Source of the DNA: Litomosoides sigmodontis
Taxonomy: Eukaryota; Nematoda; Chromadorea; Rhabditida; Onchocercidae
Direction of reading: 5' to 3'
Assembly: GCA_963070105.1 (NCBI GenBank)
Contig: OY718805.1
Location: forward strand, 4,708,001 to 4,772,000
Length of the DNA stretch: 64,000 nucleotides
Positions 26,308-40,085 of this stretch are shown piece after piece. The notes under the pieces were generated by a model, which saw only the letters and a program-made list of their open reading frames with translations, was not told the DNA's origin and searched no databases. Each line of letters starts with the position of its first letter. Within the stretch, counting starts at the first letter, position 1. The position numbers and the translations under genes are program-made.

Positions 26308-29037
26308 ATGAAATTCCAGCCGTGCTATATTTGCGCAGCAAAGTGGAAGTTGCAAAATGGTAGTCAAAGAGTAGCAATTGAGCAAGCCAACTTCTCTGAA
26401 GACGACGACAAGGTGACGCCTATTTTTCTACGGAAAAACGATTATGTTTAACTAAACAGGCTTTTGAGGAAGCTATTAAAGTTCTACGAAATGGAAATCA
26501 ATTTTAGTGCGAAGCGGCAGTGGTTCGTGAAGTAGAGGATGCGTTGAAAATGATGCAACCAGAGTCATGGCAGAATACCGCCATCAATGGTTCTGCGTTG
26601 AAACAAGACACTGAAAAGGTGCAGTTTAAAGTTTTTGATTTCTGACACTTCGCGGTATTTGTGCTTGCTGATTTTTAAAATGAATTGCTTTGGATTATAA
26701 TTGGATGTTTGCTGAAGTATTATAATGATAGAAATTAAGGCAGCTTGTGTAGTAAGTATAGGTAAAAGCAGTATAGGTAAAAGGCATTTTACAGTATGCA
26801 ATTAATTCAGTCATATTTGCTAACTGAGTGTTTTACCTTATTAAATTTTCTGAGCAAAAGCAGCGGTAATATAAACTTTATTTATCCTATCAAACTGCAG
26901 TTCTTGAATGGAAACGAAAATCCGTTATCAATGGAACAGTTTTGGAAGAAGTTAACCATTCTAACTTCGCGTTGGGAAAAGTATCGCATGCAACAGGATT
27001 TCAATAAATGGACGGCATTGCGACATTGGCTTCGTTTACCAGCTCTGCGATATCGTTTACAGGTTGTTAATGCGACTAATTAGCTAAAAAATTAATTAAC
27101 TGATAAAGAGAGACACAACAGACTCAAGCTTTTTTCATTTAATTTTGAATTTTCGTACCTTTTTAAAATTGTATTTGATAAGGGATGCGTAGGTTGAATC
27201 AACACAAAGTAATCAGAAAAAGTAATGGTTTGGAAACACAAAGTAATCAGAAAAAGCTTCCTAAAACACTTCTGTCATCTATGTGAATGTATAATAAATT
27301 AATGAATAATATTTGTGGAAATGTTCCTAAGCTTACTCTCTAACAATTTTTTTATTTTAATTCTTACTCTTTGTCTCTATTTGCGTCGATTATTTCTAGT
27401 TTTGGTGACTGACTTTCCATGAGTTGTTGAGGACGTTTGAGATTTAAATAATTTGTATAGCCGCAAGTTCATAATAAATGAAACTTTCTAAAGGTTCTAT
27501 TGGGGGGTTTTAGTTTCAGTAAGTTCAAGTTTCAGTAAGAGAACAGCAAGCAACGGAATAGTATTTGATGACCAGGAAGATTGTTCTGAGCAAGAATGAG
27601 GGGCAGCTGGTCATTGCTAGTGAGATTGAGAATGTGGAGAGTGAAATGGAGTAATGAAGTAGTGCCAAAAGGAGGAAACGTGGGGGGCGCAAAAGAGGGC
27701 AAAAAGGAGGAATAGTGAGCATCCTCATATCTCATCGGTATTTTTACCGTCTGACTTAAAGGGGTTGGTTGATCATGATGACCAGCGTGGGAAACGATGT
27801 GTCAGTCATAAAAGATTTAAAGCTTTGCAGACTACTAGCATCCAAGACAAGTCGACACAGACAATCTCTCAATGATTAGATGACGAAACTTCTAGTAGTC
27901 TATAATTTGTGTTAAATTTATCTCAGCTCTCCCGACATGTGCCAACAATGTTTAATTTTCACTCTGTTTTAACGGTCAATAAATCTAAGTGGTGCATTTG
28001 TAATGCGATAATTGTAGGTTCTGGAAAAGGACCTGAAGAGTGAAAGGCAATCACGACGACTCCGGCGACTTCTACACCGAGTACAACAAGTACAGTATAT
28101 CCTACAGACAATTAGGAAAAAATTACAGGATACTTATGCTGCTTTTCATCTTGAAGGTAAACTCAATTCTTTACGAACGATAGACTTTGCTTACTTGTAG
28201 GTCGCTGCTTATGTGTTTCTGTTGGTTATCAAGTAATGATTGCACATTAACTTCACGTGTAATAACTGAGAATTTCCTGTCGTAAAATTATTTAATATCT
28301 CAACTTTTTGACAAAAACAAGCTCTTAATTCCTGTATCTCTTCCAACATCGAAGGCTTAGCCCCACTTATTGGTTACCTACTTTTTTATGTGCACTGATC
28401 TAGAACATTATTTTCCTTACTTTGGGCGCGCCGATATCGAAGTATCTAGTTACATTATTAAGAAAACAATTTGTGCATGTTTCGCTTGAAACTTATTCCA
28501 TCAGCTGGACAATTGTTTTAATATTTATTTTAGATTTTTTTTTGGTAATTGTTGAAATAGCTCACAGTGTAGTTGAAATTGAAAATGAATTGACAATTGG
28601 CTGTGTACAATAACTTCTGCTCACAGTAAGACATACAAAAGAGGATAAAAACACTGTAAGGATAGAAAAGCCGAAATTCAGGAGGAACTTGAAATATTCC
28701 ATTACTTCTGAATGCTTATGTTTGTCTTATAAAACTTTGAGATCGTTCATTCTGCGATTGTCGAGTATTCTCATTGCATTATCCCTTCTAATTAAACTCA
28801 ACGCGTAATGCGCTTTTTTAATTAAACGGTTTTGCTACTCCGTTATTGATGAGTGTTATTTCCTAAATTTCTTTATTTTCAGGAAAATCGCCATATTCTG
28901 AAGCAATATTGCAGAAGCGTTTCGCTGCAGCTTTAAATCATAAGATGCTGCAGTCACGACGACGATATTTTCCATCAAAGCAGAAGTTATCATCAAGTTA
29001 TAAGTCAAGAAACTTCAAGTGCGGTCACTTGCATTAA
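26308..29037 (+). CDS. Basic, helix-rich protein of unknown function
   Basis: Five exons join in phase: 26308-26412, 26508-26618, 26901-27062, 28018-28156 and 28883-29037 (223 aa). The chosen ATG (MKFQPCYIC) is in frame through the exon, but the TTCCAG six codons in could equally be an acceptor from an upstream exon, so the N-terminus is uncertain. The middle is Trp/Arg-rich (FWKKLTILTSRWEKYRMQQ, then WTALRHWLRLPALRYRLQ) and continues into a predicted Arg/Gln-rich coiled coil (about residues 127-173). The C-terminus is strongly basic and Ser-rich. No signal peptide, membrane segment or known domain was recognised. Introns of up to 955 bp separate the exons. Confidence 0.62.
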
Positions 29038-30898
29038 TTGTGATTTGTTATGAAAAACTCCACTTCTTACTAAAGAATTTCAAATATCACTTAGAACCAT
29101 AGTTTTTAACTTGTTATGGTTGATGGAAGATAAGCATGAATTTTTATTAACTTTTATCTATTACTGTTCAAGTATCTGTTACATTTTTTTTGCAATTTCA
29201 TTTACGATGAGTCGTAATGTAATTAAACGATCATACTTGGCATTGGACATTAATAAGCAGTGTTAACGTTCTTCTAAAATTTGAAAATTAACTAATACAT
29301 GAATAGATGGCCTTTAATTTTAGATTTCCAAATTTTTTGATTGGATCGATTCAAATTTTATTCAATATGAGATATTGTGGTTAATTGGAGGAAATTTGTA
29401 GCATCAAATCTTAATTTTTTATATTTTTATGAATTAAATCGAATTATTTCCTGCTAGTCATGAATGCATTTACAAAACCTTTTCACAAAATATCCGTTCG
29501 AAATAATAAAAGTTCAATGGTCCAATATTTCTGCTTCGGCCATTGAACTTTTAGTATTGAAAGGTTCTGCTATTATTAATTTCAATGGTTGTGTTTTTCA
29601 GATTTAAAATTCTTCATTTTGTAAAAGGATTGGCATGATTTCTTATATAGTCAGGACCATTTTACCATTCAATTTGCATTTTACATCAGAGTTTCGTATT
29701 TAAAGTGGTACGTTGAATTTTGAAAGGTTGCAAATTGGTTTTGTATTCAAATCACATCATAACCTGTTATCAGCAGGAATCATTAACTCGTCACCGGGTT
29801 CATAGCTGTTTCATCTCACTAATAAGCCTGGCATAATTTTTACAATGACGTTGGTCAGTCATCTTTATTGTTGATCCACAAGGATTTGAACTTTGTTGAG
29901 AGAGGACTAATAAGCTTAGAGGAATGGAAATGGTAAGACTGCTTCGTTTCAATGCAAAAGGTAAACCTTTCCAGTCAGACAGCATTGCTCTGTGAACATA
30001 GTCAATTGTCATTTTAGGTAAGGAAAGGTTATAAGGTCATTATCACACTAATAGATAGATGGATTCGATGGTAAAAATGCATTTATTTAGTGAGTAGTGT
30101 TCCTCAGCATATGATTCGTGGTACTAAATAAAGCGCGTCAATCACTGCTAATACAACGTTATCTTTGTTACGCGTTACGTGAATATTCCTCATTCCCGAT
30201 CCTAGCCATTTGAATTAACGTCAAAATTTATCGGGTAAGATCATTCTTATCAACCAGTAGAAGTGATAAATTTCGCATATGAAAGGAGTTAAGCTGACGG
30301 GAAAATTATGCGCTGTTGTATATTTTAAAGTGAATGAAGCTGGAAAAAGCGGCAATTGATTGATGGTAGACTTTGTGATAAAACTCTTCAAAAATTCTCA
30401 TGGAATTATTAGTTCCGAATTCTACTTCTTTCATAACACATCCGTGTTCTCCCTCAACATCAGCTAATTTTTGAAGCCACACGCTGCCAAGTCAAACAAA
30501 TGTAATTACACCGAGAAGCACCATTCTTCTTGCAGCAACCGTTTGACGGTTATCAATTCATTTTCGTAGCGCAATAGGTAACCCAATAATTCACTGGGTG
30601 GGTGAATTCTTCCGGATAACATGTTCGTATCAAACTAATGAATTTTCGTTGAAGTCAATCGATGCTATTCCCATTAGCTGTTCACTTTGCTTGCTTCTCA
30701 GTTCATATCCTTTATCATTTCAATAAAAAATTACAAAGTTCGAGAAAATTCTCGAGGAGTGGAACAGAGTTTTTTTTGCCTGAACAAGCTCTTCAGACTT
30801 CTGTCTCCCCAAACTGGTTCTTTTTTGGACGGTAAATAAACTGGTTGATCAGCTCGCAACTTATATCAATGCGGAGGCGCACACCCACCCACGCACAT

Positions 30899-30934
<36 letters not shown>

Positions 30935-32158
30935 ACGTCTTCGCACCGATAAGAAGGAAAATGACAACAACAGCTACTACCTGTTGTATACCAACAATTC
31001 TCCCAAATGACAGCATTGATGACAGCAGCGGAAAGCGCTGATGGGCGGCGCATTTGCTTTTTTCCGTTTCATTACAAATACTTTGTGTGTGTGTGTGTGT
31101 TTTTTAAAATTTCATTTCTACGAAAATTTTGAAAGGAAAATTCAACTTAGCTCATTCTAATCTCCCTCAACTTCCTGTTAGCGTTTTTAGGAAATTCTTA
31201 CTTACAATGAAATAATAGCGAATTCCGCTTTTCCCACTTTAAAACTAATCGATATGCTTTTGCTCAGGGTCACTGCGATAGACGATAATATCACGACACC
31301 TTTCTTACAGCAAGCAGTACTAATGTTCCATTGGTAAAATTTCGTTAATTTGTTAAACAGTAATGCTTTCTGGTTGAAATCTTTTTTGAAATGTTGCCAA
31401 AATTTGTGAAATTTCCAAAGGGAACCTTTCCTCACAATGATGTCTTTTTGCAGGAAGGGAATTTAGTGGCAGCATTGAAGTAGAAGAGTAAGCATAAATA
31501 ATTAAAATAATTCAGCTCTATGATTTCACACTAGTAATTATGCATGAAAAAATTTTCCGAAATTTATGAAATTCAAGATTTTCTTACAAAATTTCTTAAA
31601 TTTTCTACTCAAGTTAAATCGAGCAGCAAATTGTGGCATAAAAAGCAAGCAATTGTACCATATTTGCCTCATTTCGTCCTTAATGAAATCGATTTATCAG
31701 TTAAATAATTTCCATTCTTTTCGTTTTATTACCACCCATCGAGTGTTTCTTCTAACTTCCAGAAGAGATTAATAATTCGCTTTTTGCAACTGAAATTTCT
31801 GTTTGAGCAAATATTAGCTTTTATTGATAAAGAACTAATCGTTCCATTTCGTCTTACGGATTAAGCGTAATGTAACTTCAAGCGCACTTCCCTCAACAAA
31901 CCTGTAAATCAGAGATGTATCTGTTTCTATCACAGATATCTGCAACTACACAGATGTATACTTATTCCTAAAAGTAATATTAATACTATTCAGTTGTAGG
32001 AGCAATAATTTTAATAAGCAACTCTTCCCGTTGCTTATTTTCATGGAATAATTAATTAAAAATTCAATTAGATCTTTGGTTTAACTAAACGATTCACTTC
32101 ATCAGTAGGATCATTTACTTTCTACTAATAGCGATCATTGTTTAGAGAGATTTGACAA
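29038..32158. other. 3.1-kb intergenic stretch
   Basis: Contains a (CA)n run at about 30899-30938 and a (GT)n run at about 31084-31100. ORFs here are short, and one is merely the translated CA repeat. The last few hundred bases are the 5' flank of the CNNM gene. Confidence 0.5.
30899..30938. repeat. (CA)n microsatellite
   Basis: About 18 CA units, last ones interrupted by a single T; a separate short (GT) run follows about 150 bp later. Confidence 0.95.
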
Positions 32159-35100
32159 ATGGCTGTGATGATGGCAACATTCATAATTATTTCAATCACT
32201 TCGTTCGTGCTCAGTGCGGGAGGATCAAGTGTCGACTCCTCCAAACATCAGGTTATTTCTCCTGTCGCAAGAATTTATTTTGTATGTGGCATTAACGAAT
32301 CGGTCCCCATATTCATTTATTTTTTCGGTTATTCCTAATTGTTTCATTTCAGGAACTTGAAATTGAATTTGTAACATACGAGCTGAGACCTTACGTTTCA
32401 GGAATACGAGTCGTCAGCATACCAAGCAAAAGTAATTTAGTAAGCTATTCGTAAGTTTCAATAATTTTTGGCATAATCCAATTTTTGCATTATTTTGCGG
32501 TATCAAAAAAAATTGCTGATTAAACGAAGTCATAAATTTCATTTTAAAGTTGAATTTTTGGTTCGAGAATGAACAACTAAGAAAGATGATGTTCAACAAC
32601 AAGAACAAAACAAGATATTTGCCTGCTTTCCCCTGCGAAACTGATTTTTATCATTTCAGTGAATCTGGTGCTACAGTAATTTATCCTGACTCGCGAGCAC
32701 GTATTGTAATGTTTGGTTATCACCTTGACAAAATCAGCATCATATCGCTTACAACAGACAATTGCTTTAACTCGGTGGTGAATATCTCGCGTCCTGAATT
32801 TCTCATCCAAACCGTCAAACGACTTGACTTTGTTGCATATTTTGCCGAGTATGTTCATCGCTTATTTCACATATTCCTAGATCAGCAGTGTTTGAAAGCT
32901 TCCTTAAACTTTTAATTTTGAAATTTAGATCAGATGAGCCATACCACATTTGCTACAAGGAACGAATGAGCGGAAAGGAATCGAGCGAAGAGGAGGACGA
33001 TATGATTATGGTACGATATTTTCAATTCGACTCATTTTTTCACTCTGAGATCCACAATGCATCTTAGAGCTATGAATTTAAAATTAAGGTGTTCAATTGC
33101 GTAAGTCCGTAAAATTGTCAAATTAATTTAGTAGCAGTAACAAGCTATTTTAATTTAATTGCCATCCGAGCATTTCTTCACTTCATTTTAAATTTCAATA
33201 ATTTAGGTGGACGAATCGCGTAATTCGATAGTTACGGAAACCCCAACTCGCATATATTATCTACCGGTGTACCTGCAGATCAGTATCATCTTTGTGCTCT
33301 TCTGTCTGTCTGCTTTATTCTCAGGCCTTAATTTGGGCCTTATGGCTCTTTCACCTCAGGAACTGATGCTTATACAGAAATGCGGTAATTCCTAGCTGAC
33401 ATCCATCTGCTTCGTTGTAGACTGCACACGAAGCTCGTAGTAGTAGTTGTCGTGTCTTTCGATAAAGAAAATAAAGTAAACCTTAACATTTATATGTCAT
33501 TTTCCGCATACATTGGGAATTATTAAATTAAGTTGGATTCAACAATATTTTTTCCTTAAACAGTCTTATGTTACTCGAATTTTCATAAAAATTTCAAGTT
33601 GCTAGTCTGTCTTTGAGTTCATAATTCCCAAAAAAAACAGACATTGTAGAATTTGACTAATTCATGAAGAAGCAATAATTTTATTTAAGAAAATATTGCT
33701 TTTGGATTTAGGCTCGAAGGTGGAACGGAAGTATGCGGAAACGATACTACCGGTACGACAGTCTGGTAATTATTTGTTGTGTACAATATTAATTATGAAT
33801 GTTGTGGTGAATGCAGCGATTTCAATCCTTTTCGAGGATATGACCAGTGGAATGGTTGCATTTATTATTTCATCCGTCGGCATTGTTGTAATCGGTGAAA
33901 TCATCCCGCAGAGTATCTGTGTTAAGTTAGTTTTAGACGTTAAAAACGTGCTAGTTTTACGTCTCTACGTGTCCTATATGAATACAATCGTACGTGGCAG
34001 TATATGTCAAAATTTGAACTCATGAAATCATATATTCAGATATTGTTCAGACATGAGCATTCAATAATATTGAACTGAAAACTGGCATAAGATAATTGAG
34101 AGGATCAGCAAAAGTTCCTCAAAAAATTTTTTAAGTGATCATAAAATATGCATTTCAGCCAGAAAGTTTGGTATTGGAAAAACAAATTAGAAATTGTTTG
34201 TAAATTGTCGTAATGCTGTAATGCTCTATTATCGGAGGATTTTTAAAGAATGAACAAAGTGAGAATATTTAAAAGACCTTAATGTTACTCTATTTGGATT
34301 TTATGCCAGAACATTAGCCTAAAATACAAAGCAAAATCATTTCAGGAAAGGCCTTGCAGTTGGTGCGCATACAATTTGGTTGACGCGAGCATTTATGATT
34401 CTTACGTTTCCTTTCTCATATCCGATTAGCAAAATTCTGGATGTTTTCCTCGGTGAAGATACTCCTGTATACGATCGATGCAAGTAATATTTCCAATGGT
34501 TTAATTCACTTGATAATATTTTAGGTTTAAGTTAGACGTCAATTTTTGGACTGTCACATACATGTAATAAAAAGTGAAATGCTTTAAATTTACGGCGTTA
34601 TTGCTTACATTAAGCAGGAAATAGTATATTCTTTTTCAATACTGAATTCTGTCGGTCGTATTCAAAAATTTTGTTTAAGTTATCCCGAATTTACTTTTTA
34701 AGTAATTACTTTCACAGATGGAACCTAAGGATTTTGTTGTTTGGTTATTTTTAGGATGAGTTTTACTTCGATCACTGCAACTCAAAGATTTTATTAATTG
34801 TATGTTGAAATGATCTGTCGTGGTATTACCACTAAACGAATAAAATTAATAATGCAAAGTTAAGGCTGATAAATTTAATGAAAATGACCGCATGTGAGGA
34901 GAATCAGGAATTAGCAGCTGACCTCAAAATAGCTGTTGGCGCTATGGAGATAAGCGAGAAAACAGTTGGTGATGTACTTACTAAAATTGAGGTGGTTCAT
35001 TTCAATATTTTCCATTATTACACCTCGAACCATCCATTCCTTAGCCCTCTAAGCTATTGCTTTGACATCAGAATCTTGAGCTGAGCTTACTGCAAAGCAA

Positions 35101-38100
35101 ATGTGATAGATGTTTAGAATAATTTTTCAAATCCTAGTTTAAAAGTAAAAAAAACTCATTTAGAGGGTTTACGTTATAGGACGTATTCATGCTATCTGAA
35201 GATACGGTGATCGGCGCGGCAACGATTGTCGAAATTATGAGACGTGGCTATTCCAGAATACCAATCTATGCAGTTAGTTAAGATATTTTAACGATTCATG
35301 GAAGAAAATTCGTTTGTCACGATGTCAAAGAAAGAACATTTAATTCATATGTATTGTTTTTAATTGAATCCCTTTCCTTTTGAAGTCCTATCTCAGTGTT
35401 GCTTTTTATAACTTACCTTTATTTCCTAAATTCATTTCACATTTTAATATGAAAAACAACCTGTCCGTTCATTCGCTCTACTTGGTCCATTATTTCTTTT
35501 CTCTTTCATTCAAATTTCATTCAACTAATTTTCGTTCTTTCTGATTTCTTAGTCATACTATTTGAATAAATCCTCTTGCTGATATGAAAATTTCCAATTT
35601 CTCATGTGAGCAAACTAGTGGAACAGTTGGTGAAGTTATTTTGAATAAGCTTAGGGTGACGATCGAAACAATATCAAAGCTCTTCTTATGGTGAAGGATT
35701 TGGCTTTGATCGATCCACGTGATAATTTTACCGTCAAAACAGTATGCGAATTTCATCAGCATCCATTGCGATTTGTTGATGCGAACAAACCACTGCATTC
35801 AATGCTTAATGAATTCAAAACAGCAAGTTTATCTTAATTTAGCACTTACCCAAACAGTCTGTTCAACTTTTTGCTGTTCATCTTTCAGTTCAGTAAATCT
35901 GTTGAAAATATTACGGTTTAAATTATAATTGACAGTTTGTAGGGCAATTATCATCTGGCTGTTGTTGAAAGTGTTCGCAATATTTGTGATCGAAAAATAA
36001 GTCGACAAACAACAAATCTAGTCGGCATTGTAACACTGGAAGATATTGTGGAGGAAATTTTGCAATCAGAAATCATTGATGAGAGTGATTCGGTTATCGA
36101 CAATACATATAGATCAAGGCGGAAACGTGTTAAGGTGGGTAGTGAAGTTTGGCTTTTTTGAAAATGCATTAAAGCAAATAGTGGAATGTTTTAGTAGCTG
36201 CGGCTATATATGTAAAATGGGTGATGGAAAAGAAATTGGATTGGTCATTTGTGATCAGTTGATACCTTCATTTTTTAAAGAGAAAGCTGTTATAAACGAT
36301 ATGTAATGCTTAGCAAAACTGTTTATTGGAGATTTCAGGAGCCAGGTTTTACCAAACTTTTAGCAAGTGAAGAGTACAGCAAAGAATTATCAGTGCATAT
36401 GGAGCAGATGACAATACATTTCCTACAACAACATCACGTACTCTTCACTGATAAGTATGTTGAACGACGAGCTTTAGCTCATTTGCTTAAGCGCAGTATC
36501 AGGCAGGTAAAATTTTTTGTGCTAACGAAATGAGAAATATGGAATTGGCATTTGCATGTTTCATTTCAAGCATCTATAAATGCTTCACACCGATAAACAA
36601 GCAGAGCAGTACCGCATTCTTTTGAATTTTGCAGTATTTTTTGCAGATTGATATATCGTATTCATCACAAATAACAGGTTATTCAGCAAATCAGCGTGAA
36701 ACGGTACCTATATATTGCATGAATAAACCTGCATTTCGCTTTGTTGTAATTCTGGAAGGCCGTGCTACTGTTAAATTGAAAAATGCAAGTTTTGTTATCT
36801 GAAATATTTGGACAATCCCGATCAGTGAAACTAACACTTCTCATACCTCTCTTAATGTTATCTAACAGATGAACTAGAGCCGAATTAGTGCCATACCTTA
36901 ATAATGACAGTAGAGATTGCAGATGGAGTTTGAAGCCGGTCCTTGGACGTCGTTTGGAGGTGAAATTTTAGATCAGTTGGACGAACTTATCAACAGTGAT
37001 TTGATAACCCATGGAAGTGATTTCAGTTTGTCAGGTAATAAATATTGCAAGACTTTTGCTTTGGCTGATAGTATCATTTTATTGCACGAAGTTATTTTCC
37101 ACTCTTATCGCTGCTTTTTAAATAAAAAAGGCACTGGAAAAATAAACGCCTGCTTCATCACCTGCTAAAATTATTATTTATCATTTTAATTGGTAGCGAT
37201 GAGAAGAGATGCGTTGTACTTTAATACCTTCAGATTCACAATTGGCGCTGATTAATTCGATTCAATTCAATCCAGATTTCGATCTTTTTGTGACAGATTT
37301 TTGCCGATTTTTACATCTTACCGTATCTGTCTATATGAATGCAATGAAAGTGACTAAAATCGCTCGTGCGGCACGGTATATTATCACTTTCTGACTGTTT
37401 TTAAATTTCAATTTGAATTTGCGTCAGAAAAGTTGTTAAGTGAGGTTTTGTTTCATTGTGATTCCTTGCTTCAACGCTGTTAACAGTTCGAGATTTTAAG
37501 AAATGAATTGAGATTGTGTGAGATACGGTGAAGTCTTTCGTGATTCAGGAACGAACAACGACCCATTGGGCCACTACTGAAAACTTCGTTGTGTTCTGGA
37601 AGTCGATCACAGCTGGGGCGCTTGTCCGATACGCTTGTGAAACAAGGGGTTCGAACGCTTACTTTACATATCTGTCAACAATATGAATATCATCGAATGA
37701 AATTATACCGACTGAAACTTTGCTTACGATAGGAATAACTTCTCTTTTCGCACGCAGCCTTATCCCAAGAAGTTACTATTGAGTAGTGATACTTTATAGT
37801 TATTCTGAAATTTGAATTCAAATCGTCTTACTCCATTTCGACTACAGTATTTTCTCAAGAACTTTGAGCAAGTAGGTAGAAATAGCAAGAACTCTTCATC
37901 TTACCGAATATTTTAAAACCAAAATCAGTTACATAAGCAGGAAAATTTTCGAACAGGAGGAAATATTAATGTATCAGCCTAATTTTGATATCTTAATTAG
38001 AGTGGAATGTTTGGTTTTACAATTCCAATATTAAATTAATAATTGTGCCTAGCGAAATTTATTTTTTATATCAAATTTTAGAGTTCAAAATCAAGCTTCG

Positions 38101-38171
38101 ACGATGTGAGCAATCCAAAACGAATATTCATAAAACGTCGCTCAAACAGTGATTTTGGACGTCAGTTGTGA
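32159..38171 (+). CDS. CNNM-family (ACDP/cyclin M) divalent-metal transport protein
   Basis: Membrane protein linked to Mg2+ efflux and homeostasis, expected at the plasma membrane. Sixteen exons join in phase: 32159-32251, 32353-32439, 32550-32848, 32929-33010, 33207-33384, 33712-33925, 34346-34483, 34865-34991, 35180-35272, 35655-35822, 35943-36134, 36339-36506, 36647-36793, 36923-37034, 37204-37375 and 38084-38171 (785 aa). Order: signal peptide (about 1-21), extracellular domain, DUF21 membrane core (about 207-365; [13 protein letters not shown] and [13 protein letters not shown]), CBS pair (about 390-545; [18 protein letters not shown]), CNBH domain (about 565-755; [17 protein letters not shown]), basic tail. 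The intron after FKT has a GC donor (ACA/GCAAGT). The exon 13 donor (TTT/GTTATC) and exon 15 acceptor (GAG or AAG) are the least certain junctions. Confidence 0.92.
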
Positions 38172-39770
38172 GAGGAAGCTTATCCATCGTGTTCAGCTGC
38201 TCCGCAAATAGTTGCCTTAACTGCCCTTTTAAATTTAAATCAATTCCACATTCTATGATCTCAGCTTTGCATACTGGAAGTTACATTATTACTATTTGAA
38301 GGGAGACCGGAATTAAGTTTGGAAGATTCATTCCGAAACTTTCTGGGTTTGATAATTTCGACAGATTCGATACATCGATATTTTCATAGCTTTTGTTTTC
38401 AATATCAAATTTTCTTTATGCATAAAATGACCCTAATTTCGGAGTTCTCACAAAAACAAAACAGATGAATGGATTAGGCAATAGCAACAGGTAAGGTGGA
38501 TGAAATAAGTGCTTGAAGTCTTGAACACTGAGTTGAAAACCAACCATTAAACTTTTAAAAATTGTTTTCCGTTTTTCTTAGAGAAGCACGCTATGATGGC
38601 ATACCGCGTAATACATTATCTGATTCTTCCCGCGGTACATTGTTTGTGCTTTGTGACTGATTGGCTGATTTCAGTTGATGTTTTGCGAACTGGAACTCAT
38701 TGAATACAGCGATTTTTCTTCACATCTCAAGCTCAAGCCAAAAAATTTAAAAACTTAATAGAATTGCAAGAGTAATTCGCCCTCTTGCAATTCTATTGAG
38801 TTTTTAAATTTCATCCTTCGCTGTTAGAACTTACCTTAAGCGTACTGCGAATTTCCGTTTTGAAAACATAACACGCGCAGCAACCAATGCAAGCGCATGC
38901 GGCCGTGTGAAAAAAGCTCGAACATATCAGAAATAAAAACAACCACTGTCTGCAACGAAGAAATGTTATGCAACGACCCTAACATTTCAGTAATTGTTTG
39001 TGAACTTCCGGAAGCATTTCTTCTCTCTTTATAGGTAAGGAAAGCGTGCTAACAGCATAATTTGATCTAAATCGGCGAAAAACGTCAATAAATCTCGGAC
39101 TGTATCCTTGGAACCGAAGATTGTGTTTGCCGTATTATTCAGCACATTGCTCAGTAATAAGAGATCTTGAATGAGAACCTGTTAATTTAACTGTGTAAAA
39201 AATAAAGCTTAATCAAGCAAATTAGCAGAATAAAAAAGTGGACTTTGAATGTGTAATGTGAAAAAAGGATCAAGACGTAAAGTAGAAGTGCATGACAGAG
39301 CGGCTTTTTACCTTACCGTTTATTTTAAAATGCTGCAATCTATGAATTCAAATAAGAGTTTAAATAAAATTGACGAATTCTACAAATGATCGTGAGTGCG
39401 ATAGTTGCTAACTTTAGCTTTCATCATTAGACACTTATTATGGCAAGTTTTATTGCTTCTAAGCAAAGTAAATTTTACTTCAAGTAAGTTGGTTGTCAAA
39501 CTTAATTTTAATTTCTTTATTTCTGCAATTTGCAACGAATCATTTGTAAATTGCAGCGGATAGTTTGAAACGGTGGAGCAAATTTATATTCGCCAGGAGA
39601 GAGCAAAAATAAATACATTACTAGTGCGGAAGAATTGAAGAATTGTAAGCAGGTTTCATCAAAGAGCCAAAAGAAAGTGGCAATGCAAAAACGTGGCAAT
39701 GCTTAATAAACCTAAGACGTGGATGCAAACTCTCGCCATTCCACCCTTCTTATTGATAAATTTGTTCAAA
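38172..39770. other. Intergenic stretch with a perfect-arm hairpin
   Basis: No exon-like sequence found. Holds the 3' flank of the CNNM gene and a 30-bp inverted repeat at 38743-38811. Confidence 0.5.
38743..38811. repeat. 30-bp inverted repeat (hairpin)
   Basis: Left arm 38743-38772 and right arm 38782-38811 are complementary except for one G-T pair, around a 9-base loop. The core arm reads TAATAGAATTGCAAGAG. No target-site duplication or transposase is visible. It could be a relic of a miniature inverted-repeat element or a transcribed hairpin. Confidence 0.85.
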
Positions 39771-40085
39771 TTAAGCTTCCAGCCAGAAAAGCTTTGATTT
39801 TTGAGGTCTTTCAAAAAATCTTACTGATTTGCCGGGATTGCTGGTTTTGATATCGTCGTCATCATAAAATGAAATCAATTTATAACGTCGCTTTTTTGAT
39901 TCACTGGGAGGAGATCGTCCATGAATTAGCTCAATTGTATCTAACAGATAAGCCACGATTATTATGACCCACAGCTTACCTGCAAAAAAATGGTAGGACC
40001 GAGAATTCTTTGCAAGCAGATGCCGAACTTGAATCGTTAGCGGTCAAGAAGAGAGGAATCATTTACCAACGACAGAAAATGCCAT
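39771..40085 (-). CDS. Small secreted peptide precursor, possible neuropeptide-like protein
   Basis: Two exons, 40067-40085 and 39771-39979, join in phase 1 (GTTG/GTAAAT ... TTTTTGCAG/GTAAGC), giving 75 residues. Residues 1-27 form a clear signal peptide (MAFSVVGKLWVIIIVAYLLD...). A tetrabasic site (KKRR, about residues 35-38) follows a short Ser/Pro segment. Then comes a peptide containing a run of four Asp and ending SNPGK, where Gly-Lys could be an amidation and cleavage signal, and finally a basic-aromatic tail (SVRFFERPQKSKLFWLEA). This is the layout of a neuropeptide or hormone precursor, inferred from layout alone; I recognise no named family. The first exon is only 19 nt. The tetraspan gene at 40466 is divergently oriented, so the two may share about 380 bp of promoter. 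Confidence 0.55.

Noticed and set aside
30793..31053. Minus-strand ORF with a Cys-Val run
   Set aside because: Translated CA repeat.
37640..37665. B-box-like GGTTCGAAC suggesting a tRNA
   Set aside because: No A box at the right distance and no cloverleaf could be folded around it.
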